From Saprospiraceae bacterium (GTDB taxonomy: Bacteria; Bacteroidota; Bacteroidia; Chitinophagales; Saprospiraceae): 64,000 bases of DNA. Positions 1-7,886 of this stretch are shown piece after piece. Where the stretch lies: the NCBI GenBank assembly GCA_016710625.1, contig JADJVK010000013.1, positions 1-64,000 of the forward strand. The letters run 5' to 3'. Position 1 is the stretch's first letter; each line of letters begins with the position of its first letter. The position numbers and the translations under genes were made by a program. A model generated the notes under the pieces. The model was not told the DNA's origin. It worked only from the letters and a program-made list of their open reading frames with translations, and made no database searches.

Positions 1-384
1 TCAAAATTAATGAAATATTAAAAAAGAAAAATAAAATCATTTGGTTGAAAGAGAACCTAAAAAATGGTAGTAACGATAATCTTAAAAACAATAAAAATAT
101 GCTATGTAATGTTCATTTTATATAAAAAGTTTATGAAGTAACTAATCAAAAATTTTCACTAAAAAGAAATTTCATAAATGCCTAAATATCATGGACATTT
201 AATATTTTCAAAATAATAAAAAATTTATTTATTTGATTGATTTTAAGCCTAAAACCAAGATTGTTTGACTAAAGTCAATTCTTTTACTCTCTTAAGGCGA
301 ATCGGACTAAAGTCCGATTCTATTTATTTGAATAGGATTTTTACAATTATATAATTCTAATTTTGGACATCAATTATTTAACTG
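1..384. other. AT-rich region without a recognisable gene
   Basis: No convincing reading frame on either strand. The only structure I see is a pair of short palindromes at 265-320. The epimerase-like remnant that follows has no Rossmann-fold start here, so its 5' part is absent, not merely frameshifted. Confidence 0.5.
265..320. repeat. Two palindromes sharing a GACTAAAGTC core
   Basis: The first is TTGACT-AA-AGTCAA at 265-278. The second is a perfect 10-bp stem (299-308 with 311-320) around AA, with core CGGACTAAAGTCCG. They sit just upstream of a 5'-truncated gene. They could be a REP-like element; whether copies exist elsewhere in the genome cannot be seen here. Confidence 0.55.
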
Positions 385-819
385 AATCTGTTTCTAATTT
401 TATGAAAAACTTTGCATCCGATGGTATGAAGAGAGGAAATAAAGTAAATTACATAAAAGCCACTGTAAATAATAAAGCTTGGTGGATATCAAGGAGAGGA
501 TTTTGGAAGAAATGTAGCAAATGCCTTCAAATCTGATAAAGTACTGAATCAAGAATTTTCATCACAATGACCTGATGCTTTGACAATGCAAGAAGGTGCT
601 CAGCAATTTGGAAATGGATATTCTAAAGAAAAACTATCTGTAGGTGCTTTCCCAATTGGAATTTTAAAATTTATGAGTATTTTTATGCCATACATAAAAT
701 TTCAGTCCAACTTGATGCAAATAATGCTAAATAATATTGATACATTTGAATCACAAAAAACTTGGGATTTGCTTGGTAAACCAATGATTTCTGTTGAACA
801 ATTTGCAAAAAAACAATAA
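385..819 (+). pseudogene. NAD(P)-binding epimerase/NmrA-like protein, C-terminal remnant
   Basis: Only the C-terminal half of an SDR-type NAD(P)-binding protein is readable. It starts near 385 (VSNFMKNFASDG...), shifts frame near 492-496 by one extra base (WISR then EDFGRNVANAF), and meets an in-frame TGA at 568-570 where the family has the Gly of its Q-G-P-x-A-L-T motif. It then runs to TAA at 817-819 through KEKLSV, an LLKF-like segment and ...TWDLLGKPMISVEQFA. The N-terminal GxxGxxG nucleotide-binding region is missing upstream. Three defects (5' truncation, indel, nonsense) make this a likely true pseudogene, though the indel and stop resemble the error-like lesions seen elsewhere in the window. 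Family assignment is from C-terminal motif recognition. Confidence 0.6.
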
Positions 820-824
820 CTATT

Positions 825-1214
825 ATGAATCAAAAAAGTATTTTAGCTATTTTTCTTGCCTTTATTTGGATAAGTATCTCTGAATTCTTTCGAAATTCTT
901 TTTTGGTTCATTCTGAATGGATAAACCACTTTCAAAACTTAGGTCTCATTTTTCCAGAGAAACCTGTAAATGGGGCTATTTGGGGAATTTGGTCTTTTGT
1001 ATTTTCTATCTTCCTTTACATTATATACAAAAGATTTAATTTTTTCGAAACGATATCTTTAGGTTGGGTAGCAGGATTCTTAATGATGTGGTTAGTCCTA
1101 GGTAATTTAAATGTTCTTCCTTTCAATATTTTAATATATGCAGTCCCATTAAGCATAATTGAAGTTATAATAGCTGTTTATATAATTTCATATTTTTCAA
1201 AAATAAAAAAATAG
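825..1214 (+). CDS. Small four-helix membrane protein
   Basis: 129-residue hydrophobic protein with about four predicted membrane segments (roughly residues 5-22, 48-68, 75-97 and 103-123) and a short basic C-terminus (SKIKK). It begins five bases after the epimerase remnant's stop, so the two were probably cotranscribed. I do not recognise the family. No catalytic motif is visible. Confidence 0.6.
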   Translation: MNQKSILAIFLAFIWISISEFFRNSFLVHSEWINHFQNLGLIFPEKPVNGAIWGIWSFVFSIFLYIIYKRFNFFETISLGWVAGFLMMWLVLGNLNVLPFNILIYAVPLSIIEVIIAVYIISYFSKIKK

Positions 1215-1227
1215 AGTTTAAAATGAG

Positions 1228-1265
1228 TATAAAAAAAGTTCTTCCAACTTTTTGATAGAACTATT
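1228..1265 (-). terminator. Rho-independent terminator after surface protein A
   Basis: Read on the minus strand: AGTTCT, loop containing AAAAAGTT, AGAACT, then a run of seven T (complement of 1231-1237). It lies about 265 bp beyond the stop of surface protein A. The loop and flanking bases match the terminator behind surface protein B at 5396-5432. Confidence 0.6.
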
Positions 1266-1407
1266 TTAACTATTTATAACTCAATATTTTAACATTTATA
1301 GATTGTCTTCTATTTCAATATATTGATAAATCCTAAAAAGATTTTACAAATTTTCGATTAAACCATTGTATCGTATTTACAAAATACACATCCTTAATTT
1401 ATATAAT

Positions 1408-1525
1408 CCCGAAATTTTGGGTTGGAAAGGAATTTTCGAATTCTCGAATTTTCCAAATCAACAAATTAACCTCTAGTTCCGTCCCTTAACTTCGGGATAT
1501 CGGAACTTCGGGATTCACCAATATT
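1408..1525. repeat. Intergenic repeat-like segment (TTCGGGAT, CAACAAATTAAC)
   Basis: This part of the 313-bp convergent intergenic region contains CCCGAAATTTTGGG, TTTCGAATTCTCGAAA-like palindromic text, CAAATCAACAAATTAAC and two copies of CTTCGGGAT. Similar words recur in the convergent gap near 48.0-48.2 kb and, for the AC-rich part, near 28.4 kb. Nothing coding is visible. Confidence 0.45.
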
Positions 1526-1527
1526 TT

Positions 1528-1941
1528 CTAATTCTTATTCATCCCAATTGGCACACAAGGCACAGGATAACAAGGGCTTTTAGCAGGTGCATCAGAACAA
1601 GAAGGTACTGATGAAATATCAATCAATTGGAAACAATTATTATTATTGATATCTCTCACCACCAATTGATAGGTTGATATTCCATCTGCCTTGAAAATTT
1701 TTGTATTCCCAATGGTTGCTGGAGACCCATATGCTGTTCCACTACTATTGAGTATATTACCTCCTAGACCAGTCATTGGGTCAGCACCAATTACCACTTC
1801 ATATTTATTGCTAGAACCACCATTTTCGACAGTTGCATTTATCTGGATTGTAAAATAATCATCTGCTAAGAATATCATCAGTTCCATTATTATTGCAAGG
1901 ATCAATTGTCGCATTTGAAGTGATTGAGCAAGACTCACCAT
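1528..1941 (-). CDS. Surface protein A, fragment 4 of 4 (C-terminal tail)
   Basis: Last part of a roughly 1173-residue exported protein encoded on the minus strand from 5050 to 1528. Meaningful sequence begins at DDYFTIQINATV (from about 1867); the residues before it in this frame are noise from the frameshift. It carries the end of a module shared with surface protein B: NKYEVVIGADP, GNTKIFKADG, VRDINNNNC, then the tail PCYPVPCVPIGMNKN. The frame joins fragment 3 if one inserted base near 1868-1878 is removed (NGTD-IFLADDYF, aligning without gaps to B's NGTD-NLSTDDYF). No gliding-type sorting domain is present; the Cys-Pro tail may replace it (inference). Confidence 0.7.
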   Translation of the reverse strand: MVSLAQSLQMRQLILAIIMELMIFLADDYFTIQINATVENGGSSNKYEVVIGADPMTGLGGNILNSSGTAYGSPATIGNTKIFKADGISTYQLVVRDINNNNCFQLIDISSVPSCSDAPAKSPCYPVPCVPIGMNKN

Positions 1942-2869
1942 CTTTCGGGCTACACTTTTTAGGATTTGTAGTTACTGTAGAATTTAAGCTTTTACAAGTT
2001 GTATCAATACTATGAACACATCTTGCCAAAATGGTAAGTGGTATAGTAGAATACATAGGTTTAACAGTACTCCAAGTAATTCCATTATTGATGCTGTATT
2101 GATTAAATGTGCCTGCACCACAAACTTGAACCAAATTAATTGTTCCAGTTCTATTTGGACAAATATTATCATTAACTGAAAGCAAAGGCTCAGTAACATT
2201 ACAAACTGAGCAGGAATTTGGTGGAGTAACTGATAATATAGTTTTACAAGTACTATTATTTGCATCAGTAATAGTAATATTCAAGATTCCATCTTTTATT
2301 AAATAGGGACCAAAAGTAGTAGGAGCTCCATAATTCGCTGTTACTGGACTATTGGTCAAACCTGTTACAAGATAAGTTGTAGCAATTCCATCACCAGTTG
2401 GGTCTAATGTAAATGTATATGTATCATCATCTGCATTTGTTAAAGTATTATTGGAATTGCAATTTCCAACTACTAAATTAGCATTATTTATTGCACAACA
2501 AACACTATCTTTTATTTGAATGGCTCCAATAATATCACAAATTGGACTTGTATTAGTCACTAAATGAATAAAGTATTTTCCAGCAGTTGAAATCATTGTA
2601 GGGTCAGGAATAGCCATTGTCAAAGCAGAATCTTTATAATAGGAAAGCATTCCAGAAGTACTACCTAATGTTATTTCTGGCAAAGTAATATCAGCTGTTC
2701 CATCCGAACATTTATTAATCGGACTATTTATTTTCAATTCTGCAATAGTTGAAACTATCACTTCAGGTGTTTCTTTTTCACATGTATTTGGTGCTATCCC
2801 TGCAATTATTCTTGCTTTGTAAACACCTGGTAGTGCAGGGCTTATGGTTGTAAATAGTTTATTACTCAA
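1859..2869 (-). CDS. Surface protein A, fragment 3 of 4
   Basis: Continuation of surface protein A. After a beta-sandwich-like segment (PGVYKARIIAGIAPNTC) it enters the Cys-rich module shared with surface protein B, starting at CCAINNANLVVGNC (nt 2500) and including TFGPYLIKDG, PPNSCSVCN, CPNRTGTINLVQ and ARCVHS. The module is about 324 residues in both proteins. The listed start (TTG) is not a true start: it joins fragment 2 by restoring one T in a run at about 2876-2879 (RDGIFGCLSNK). The last residues (DDILSR) are out of frame. Confidence 0.75.
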   Translation of the reverse strand: MSNKLFTTISPALPGVYKARIIAGIAPNTCEKETPEVIVSTIAELKINSPINKCSDGTADITLPEITLGSTSGMLSYYKDSALTMAIPDPTMISTAGKYFIHLVTNTSPICDIIGAIQIKDSVCCAINNANLVVGNCNSNNTLTNADDDTYTFTLDPTGDGIATTYLVTGLTNSPVTANYGAPTTFGPYLIKDGILNITITDANNSTCKTILSVTPPNSCSVCNVTEPLLSVNDNICPNRTGTINLVQVCGAGTFNQYSINNGITWSTVKPMYSTIPLTILARCVHSIDTTCKSLNSTVTTNPKKCSPKDGESCSITSNATIDPCNNNGTDDILSR

Positions 2870-3195
2870 GCAACCAAAATTCCATCTCTGTAATATTCAT
2901 ATGTTGCACCCACAATAAAATCTGAAACTCTAGCTTTTAAAGTTACTCCTGGACCATTACAAAAAGACGTTTTGTCTAATATCAATGTTTCATCAGGAAA
3001 CAATCCAACTTTTGCTGCATTCAAATATGAGTTTCCGCAAGCATCATAACCTTGGATAGTATAAGTGGCTGTAGAATTATCTAAATTTGGTGGAAGACCA
3101 GCAAATAAAGAATCTAACGAACCAGGCAAAGGTGGATAAGGAAGTGTTCCATAATATGGCGCTGTCGATCCATAAGCATTTGAATTAGTCCCCAA
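2866..3195 (-). CDS. Surface protein A, fragment 2 of 4
   Basis: 109-residue stretch between two frameshifts in surface protein A. It includes TATYTIQGYDACGNSYLNA and ends in YEYYRDGIL. The join to fragment 1 needs one base removed from the CCCC run at 3190-3193 (WQIIG-TNSNAYG). The sequence resembles the Ig-like/SprB-type repeats of Bacteroidota adhesins. No independent gene is supported: there is no start context of its own and the sequence continues on both sides. Confidence 0.7.
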   Translation of the reverse strand: MGTNSNAYGSTAPYYGTLPYPPLPGSLDSLFAGLPPNLDNSTATYTIQGYDACGNSYLNAAKVGLFPDETLILDKTSFCNGPGVTLKARVSDFIVGATYEYYRDGILVA

Positions 3196-5050
3196 TTATT
3201 TGCCAATAATAAGGTCTTTTAAGATTAGCTGGTTGTAAATTAAATATTTGCACATCCCCTTGAGTTACTGGAGGACAAACTAAACCATAACTTACTTCAT
3301 AAGTGGGTTGTTGCCACTCTGGAACAGTCGCATCTATACTTACATTTTGACAACCATCATTATAGGTAAATGTATAAGTACCACCACTTAGCAATTTTGA
3401 AAACTTACCTTGATTTGTCACATCAGGCACTTCAGAAGTTTTCCATACATCTGTAGGTCCAGCAATTATCTGGTAACTGTAACTATTACTTGAAATAGGA
3501 TTATTATTAACACCAACCAAAGTAATTACACCTGAACCATAACATTGGTGATTCACATCAACTATAACGGTAGGTAAACTATAAGTAGGTACATCAAATG
3601 TGCCTTCACAAGTTGCACCACATTGGTCAACAATATAATAACTATAAGTTCCAGGGTCTAATGCTTGAATATTTTCATAAGATGAATAATTCATATTTTG
3701 TGGATAGCCTGCAATTAAATTATTATTCACATCTTTTAAAGTGATTGATAATGGATACTTTGCAACATATTTGCTCCATTCCATATAATTTCTAACTTTA
3801 ACTTTATCAGATCCTTGATCTGGACATAAGAAATTGAATCCACATTGCAATGTACCAACCCCAGGAGGAATTAGTTCGAAGGTTGCAGTATTTGTTTTTC
3901 CACATCCATCGGTAACAACAACTGTATAAGAGCATGGTCTTGGCAAATTGCTGATTGTAGTATATTCTGAAACATTATTAATAGTTTGGGTATAACCACA
4001 AGTACTTGTAATTGATAATGAAAAAGGTCCAATTCCTGTTGTGCAAATATTTATTACTTGTGCTCCAGTCCCATTCGGAGTTGGACCACAGGAACCCTCT
4101 GAACCAGATGTATATATACATGGTGGTGTGTAATCTGTAGTAGTAATTGTTTTTTTAATGGTACCACCACATTGATCTTTTATTTCAAAAACATAAGTAG
4201 ACAATGGTAATAAATCAAAATTTGTAGGATTAGTTGAACTAGAATTCCCGACCTGATCAGGACCTGAGATAATGGTTGTAGTATAAGGTCCTGTACCACC
4301 AGCAGCAGTAATAGTATATTTTGATTTACCAGAACAATCAGTAAACCCTTTATAGGTTGCATTCAAAGATGGAGGTGGTGGATTATTTGGAACTTGAATA
4401 TTAAAAGTTTTAAAATTGCCACAATTGTCTTTTGTTTGAATTTGAAAAGTTTTTCCTTGAGCTACAGAAGGTGTAAAACAAAATTCTGGGTTAGTACCAT
4501 ATGCTGGTGAACCTGTACCATCAGGAGGTAATGTTCCATTTGGAGCAGAAATTCTATAAGTATATGGTGGTCTTTGTTGAATGCTCGTTGCATTTGTAAT
4601 GCCTGTTACTTTCACACAAATTGAGCCTGGATTACCTCCTGAACAATTAATAAAAGAAACATCAGCTGTAAATTGCCAATTTTGTTCATAAGTTGTTGTA
4701 ACAGTAGTAGTAGAAGTGAATTCTTGATTGTCACTTTGTACTTCAGTTACTGTATAAACACCAGCTGGTAAATTCAAATAAGTATAAGTTGTTTGACCGG
4801 GTCCAAATGATGTTTGAGGCACACCAGCTCCAGTTAAAATATAAATACTAGATGGGTCTGCACTATTTACTTTTACAGAACCATTTGATATACAAATAGA
4901 TTCGGAAGGTACAAGAGTCCCAGTAAATTGTGCAAAAATGAAATTAGGTAAGAATATAATTAAAGCAGCTGATAAATGTCTAAATATGCTAACATATTTA
5001 TTTATTGAAAAAAAAGTAAGAAGTTTTGGCTCCAAAAAATGTAAGTTCAT
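3185..5050 (-). CDS. Surface protein A, fragment 1 of 4 (signal peptide and SprB-like repeats)
   Basis: N-terminal 621 residues of a large exported protein. A long n-region is followed by a hydrophobic core and a likely cleavage near FIFAQ (residues 37-41). The rest is a string of beta-rich units with the SprB-like pattern 'GTGPYTTTI...LPLSTYVFEIKDQCG': GPFSLSI...YTVVVTDGCG, YPLSITLKD...YSYYIVDQCG and YTFTYNDGC. Such repeats occur in gliding and adhesin proteins exported by the type IX system. No enzyme motif is visible. Terminal residues IIGD precede a frameshift stop at 3185. The gene lies downstream of surface protein B in the same orientation and shares its C-terminal module, so the pair probably arose by duplication of that part. 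Confidence 0.8.
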   Translation of the reverse strand: MNLHFLEPKLLTFFSINKYVSIFRHLSAALIIFLPNFIFAQFTGTLVPSESICISNGSVKVNSADPSSIYILTGAGVPQTSFGPGQTTYTYLNLPAGVYTVTEVQSDNQEFTSTTTVTTTYEQNWQFTADVSFINCSGGNPGSICVKVTGITNATSIQQRPPYTYRISAPNGTLPPDGTGSPAYGTNPEFCFTPSVAQGKTFQIQTKDNCGNFKTFNIQVPNNPPPPSLNATYKGFTDCSGKSKYTITAAGGTGPYTTTIISGPDQVGNSSSTNPTNFDLLPLSTYVFEIKDQCGGTIKKTITTTDYTPPCIYTSGSEGSCGPTPNGTGAQVINICTTGIGPFSLSITSTCGYTQTINNVSEYTTISNLPRPCSYTVVVTDGCGKTNTATFELIPPGVGTLQCGFNFLCPDQGSDKVKVRNYMEWSKYVAKYPLSITLKDVNNNLIAGYPQNMNYSSYENIQALDPGTYSYYIVDQCGATCEGTFDVPTYSLPTVIVDVNHQCYGSGVITLVGVNNNPISSNSYSYQIIAGPTDVWKTSEVPDVTNQGKFSKLLSGGTYTFTYNDGCQNVSIDATVPEWQQPTYEVSYGLVCPPVTQGDVQIFNLQPANLKRPYYWQIIGD

Positions 5051-5543
5051 AAATGAGTATTTAAAAAAAGTATGAGTACTATTATAATAACGTTTGCAAA
5101 TATATATTAGATATCAGCAAATAAAATGGATTATTAAAATATTTTGTGACACATTAATTAAGTTTAATTTTTTTAAATAGTAATTTATTATTTTATATTA
5201 CATTATTATTCAAATATTTAAATAATTATATTTCAAAATAAAAGTGATTTTTAATAATTTTTAATAATCATTTTTAATTACATTTTCATAACTTTTAATT
5301 ACCTGTTTGCATGAAATATAATTTTTTGGTTTGGAATGCTTAAAATAAATTGTCATAATTCTTACATTTCACAAACAATTTTACAAGAAATAAGTCAAAA
5401 AAATAAGCCCTACCAACTTTTTGGCAGAGCTTGATTTACTATTTATAACTCAATATTTATTTATTTTTATTACTAATTATTTAATGTAAATTTCTCAATT
5501 CTGAGAGCTGATTATTCAAACAATTAGTAGTGTTCTTTCATGG
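5051..5543. other. Intergenic region between surface proteins B and A
   Basis: Very AT-rich (5100-5300) with no reading frame. It holds the terminator of surface protein B at 5396-5432 and presumably the promoter of surface protein A. I could not pick a convincing TTTG/TAnnTTTG pair. Confidence 0.5.
5396..5432 (-). terminator. Rho-independent terminator after surface protein B
   Basis: On the minus strand AAGCTCTGCC and GGTAGGGCTT form a 10-bp stem (two G-U pairs) around the loop AAAAAGTT, followed by ATTTTTTT. It is homologous to the terminator behind surface protein A, with a different but still paired stem. Confidence 0.75.
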
Positions 5544-7886
5544 TTAATTTTTATTAATTCCAATTGGTACACAAGGTACAGGATAACATGGGCTTTTTGG
5601 TGGTGCCAGTGAGCATGGAGCAACTGGATCAATATCAATTATCTGATAGCAATTATTATTATTAATATCTCTAATCAATAATTGATAAATTGTTATACCA
5701 TCTGCCACAAAAACCTTAGTATTTCCAACTGTAACTGGTGAGCCAAAATTTGTCCCTCCACTATTCAATACATTACCGCCAGTGCCTGTTAAAGGATCTG
5801 CTCCAACAACTACTTCGTACTTATTGCTAGTTCCACCATTTAAAACAGATGCATTCACTTGAATAGTGAAATAATCATCAGTTGATAAATTGTCTGTCCC
5901 ATTATTATTACAAGGATCAATTGTTGCATTTGCAGTTAAGGAGCATTCTGTTCCTAATTTCGGGATACATGGCTTTGGTGCAGTTGTCACAGAAGTATTT
6001 GGGCTTTTACAAAGATTATCTGTACTATTTACACATCTAGCCAAAATAGTTCTCGGTGTGGTAGAATACAATGGCTTCACTGAACTCCAAGATGCGCCAT
6101 TATTGATGCTGTATTGAATGAAGGTGCCGGCTCCACAACCTTGTACTAAATTGATAGATCCAGTTCTGTTTGGACATACATTATCACTTACTGTCAAAAC
6201 TGGCGGTGCTACATTACATACTGAACAGGATGGCGGAGGTGTTACACTAGCTGTTTTAGTACAAGTACTTGCAACATTATCTACTACTGTTATACTCAAT
6301 ACACCAGCACTGATTAAATAAGGACCAAATGTCGTTGGGCTTCCATAAGTCCCTGTTTGTGGGCTGTTTGGTAAACCATTTACAGTATAGGTTGCCCCTA
6401 CACCATTCCCCGTTGGGTTCAATGTAAAAGTATATTCATCATCGGCTGCATTGGTTAATGTACCTTTATTATTACAATTTCCAATTACTAAACCAAGATT
6501 ATTGATTACACAGCAACCTAAAGGTGCATTCAAGACTGAAGAACAAGTTGCAGTACAACTATTATTGTCTGTTACTGTAACTGTATAAGTTCCAGCCCCT
6601 ATATTTGAATTTATTGCACTAGTCGCACCATTTGACCATAAATAAGTTAATGGTAAAGTTCCACCAATTACTGAAGTGCTAACACTTCCACCATTTTGAG
6701 TAAGACAAGTAGGCTGTGTTGGAGTGCAAGTTATACTAGGTGGACTTGTTGTGTTTTGGATAGTTGCTGAACAAGTACTAGTACAAAAACTAGTTGTACT
6801 GGTTACAGTAACCGTATAAGTTCCTGCATTCAAACCAGTTATGGTAGCAGTAGTGCCTCCATTGCTCCACAAATAAGTTACACCTGATGCTGTTGCAGTA
6901 GCCGTTCCATTTGGTGTTGCACAATTGGAGTTATCCACTTTTGAGCAAGTAACTGTTGGTGGTGCAGATGTATTTGAAACTACAGCCGAACAAGTATTTG
7001 TACAAGAACTAGTTGTACTGGTTACTGTAACTGTATAAGTCCCTGCATTCAAGCCAGTTATGGTAGCAGTAGTTCCTCCATTGCTCCACAAATAAGTTAC
7101 ACCTGATGCTGTTGCAGTTGCAGTTCCATTTGGTGTTGCACAATTGGAGTTATCCACTTTTGAGCAAGTAACCGTTGGTGGTGCAGATGTATTTGAAACA
7201 ATAGCCGAACAAGTATTTGTACAAGAACTAGTTGTACTGGTTACAGTAACCGTATAAGTCCCTGCATTCAAACCAGTTATGGTAGCAGTAGTGCCTCCAT
7301 TACTCCACAAATAAGTTACTCCTGATGCTGTTGCAGTAGCCGTTCCATTTGGTGTTGCACAATTGGAGTTATCCACTTTTGAGCAAGTAACCGTTGGTGG
7401 TGCAGATGTGTTTGTAACAACTGCCGAACAAGTATTTGTACAAGAACTGGTTGTACTGGTTACAGTAACCGTATAAGTCCCTGCATTCAAGCCAGTTATG
7501 GTAGCTGTAGTCTTTCCATTACTCCACAAATAAGTTACACCTGATGCTGTTGCAGTAGCCGTTCCATTTGGTGTTGCACAATTGGAGTTATCCACTTTTG
7601 AGCAAGTAACCGTTGGTGGAGTTGTATTATTTGCAATTATTGCCTGACAAGTCGTATTACAACCAGCAGCAAAATCATCAGTTACTGTAACAGTGTAAGT
7701 GCCTGCTGATTTATTTGAGATTGATGCAGTTGTTTCTCCAGAACTCCATATATAACTAATAGTTCCTTGAGCTCCATTCACTGTAACACTTGCACTTCCA
7801 TTTATTGGAGAACAATTTGATTGTGGTATTGCAGAGCATGTTGCTGAAATTGAGCAGGTTGGTGCAGATGAAAACCCAAAATCCAT
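5544..7886 (-). CDS. Surface protein B, fragment 3 of 3 (tandem repeats and C-terminal module)
   Basis: C-terminal 780 residues of a roughly 1535-residue surface protein (10149 to 5544). Order: end of an SdrD-B-like domain (DFGFSSAPTC); one divergent SprB/PKD-like unit; four nearly identical 73-residue units (PPTVTCSKVDNSNC...GTYTVTVTSTTSSC) at nt 7619-6744; a divergent unit; then from CCVINNLGLVIGNC (nt 6515) a 324-codon Cys-rich module shared with surface protein A, ending PCYPVPCVPIGINKN. The listed ATG is internal: one G restored near 7883-7884 joins it to fragment 2 (NNHTW-DFGF). The role is probably a surface adhesin or structural filament, judged only from domain type. Confidence 0.8.
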   Translation of the reverse strand: MDFGFSSAPTCSISATCSAIPQSNCSPINGSASVTVNGAQGTISYIWSSGETTASISNKSAGTYTVTVTDDFAAGCNTTCQAIIANNTTPPTVTCSKVDNSNCATPNGTATATASGVTYLWSNGKTTATITGLNAGTYTVTVTSTTSSCTNTCSAVVTNTSAPPTVTCSKVDNSNCATPNGTATATASGVTYLWSNGGTTATITGLNAGTYTVTVTSTTSSCTNTCSAIVSNTSAPPTVTCSKVDNSNCATPNGTATATASGVTYLWSNGGTTATITGLNAGTYTVTVTSTTSSCTNTCSAVVSNTSAPPTVTCSKVDNSNCATPNGTATATASGVTYLWSNGGTTATITGLNAGTYTVTVTSTTSFCTSTCSATIQNTTSPPSITCTPTQPTCLTQNGGSVSTSVIGGTLPLTYLWSNGATSAINSNIGAGTYTVTVTDNNSCTATCSSVLNAPLGCCVINNLGLVIGNCNNKGTLTNAADDEYTFTLNPTGNGVGATYTVNGLPNSPQTGTYGSPTTFGPYLISAGVLSITVVDNVASTCTKTASVTPPPSCSVCNVAPPVLTVSDNVCPNRTGSINLVQGCGAGTFIQYSINNGASWSSVKPLYSTTPRTILARCVNSTDNLCKSPNTSVTTAPKPCIPKLGTECSLTANATIDPCNNNGTDNLSTDDYFTIQVNASVLNGGTSNKYEVVVGADPLTGTGGNVLNSGGTNFGSPVTVGNTKVFVADGITIYQLLIRDINNNNCYQIIDIDPVAPCSLAPPKSPCYPVPCVPIGINKN
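6744..7619 (-). repeat. Four tandem 219-bp (73-aa) repeats
   Basis: Units at 7401-7619, 7182-7400, 6963-7181 and 6744-6962 are in frame and nearly identical at the nucleotide level. Differences are few, e.g. Lys for Gly in WSNGKTT of unit 1, Phe in TTSFCTSTC of unit 4, and some synonymous changes. They are flanked by clearly diverged relatives. The near identity implies recent expansion or gene conversion, and copy number may be misassembled. Confidence 0.9.

Noticed and set aside
825..1214. Toxin, holin or phage membrane protein
   Set aside because: Size and helices would allow it, but there are no neighbouring phage or toxin-antitoxin genes and no motif.
6744..7619. CRISPR array
   Set aside because: The 219-bp repeats are in-frame coding sequence without unique spacers; no cas genes nearby.
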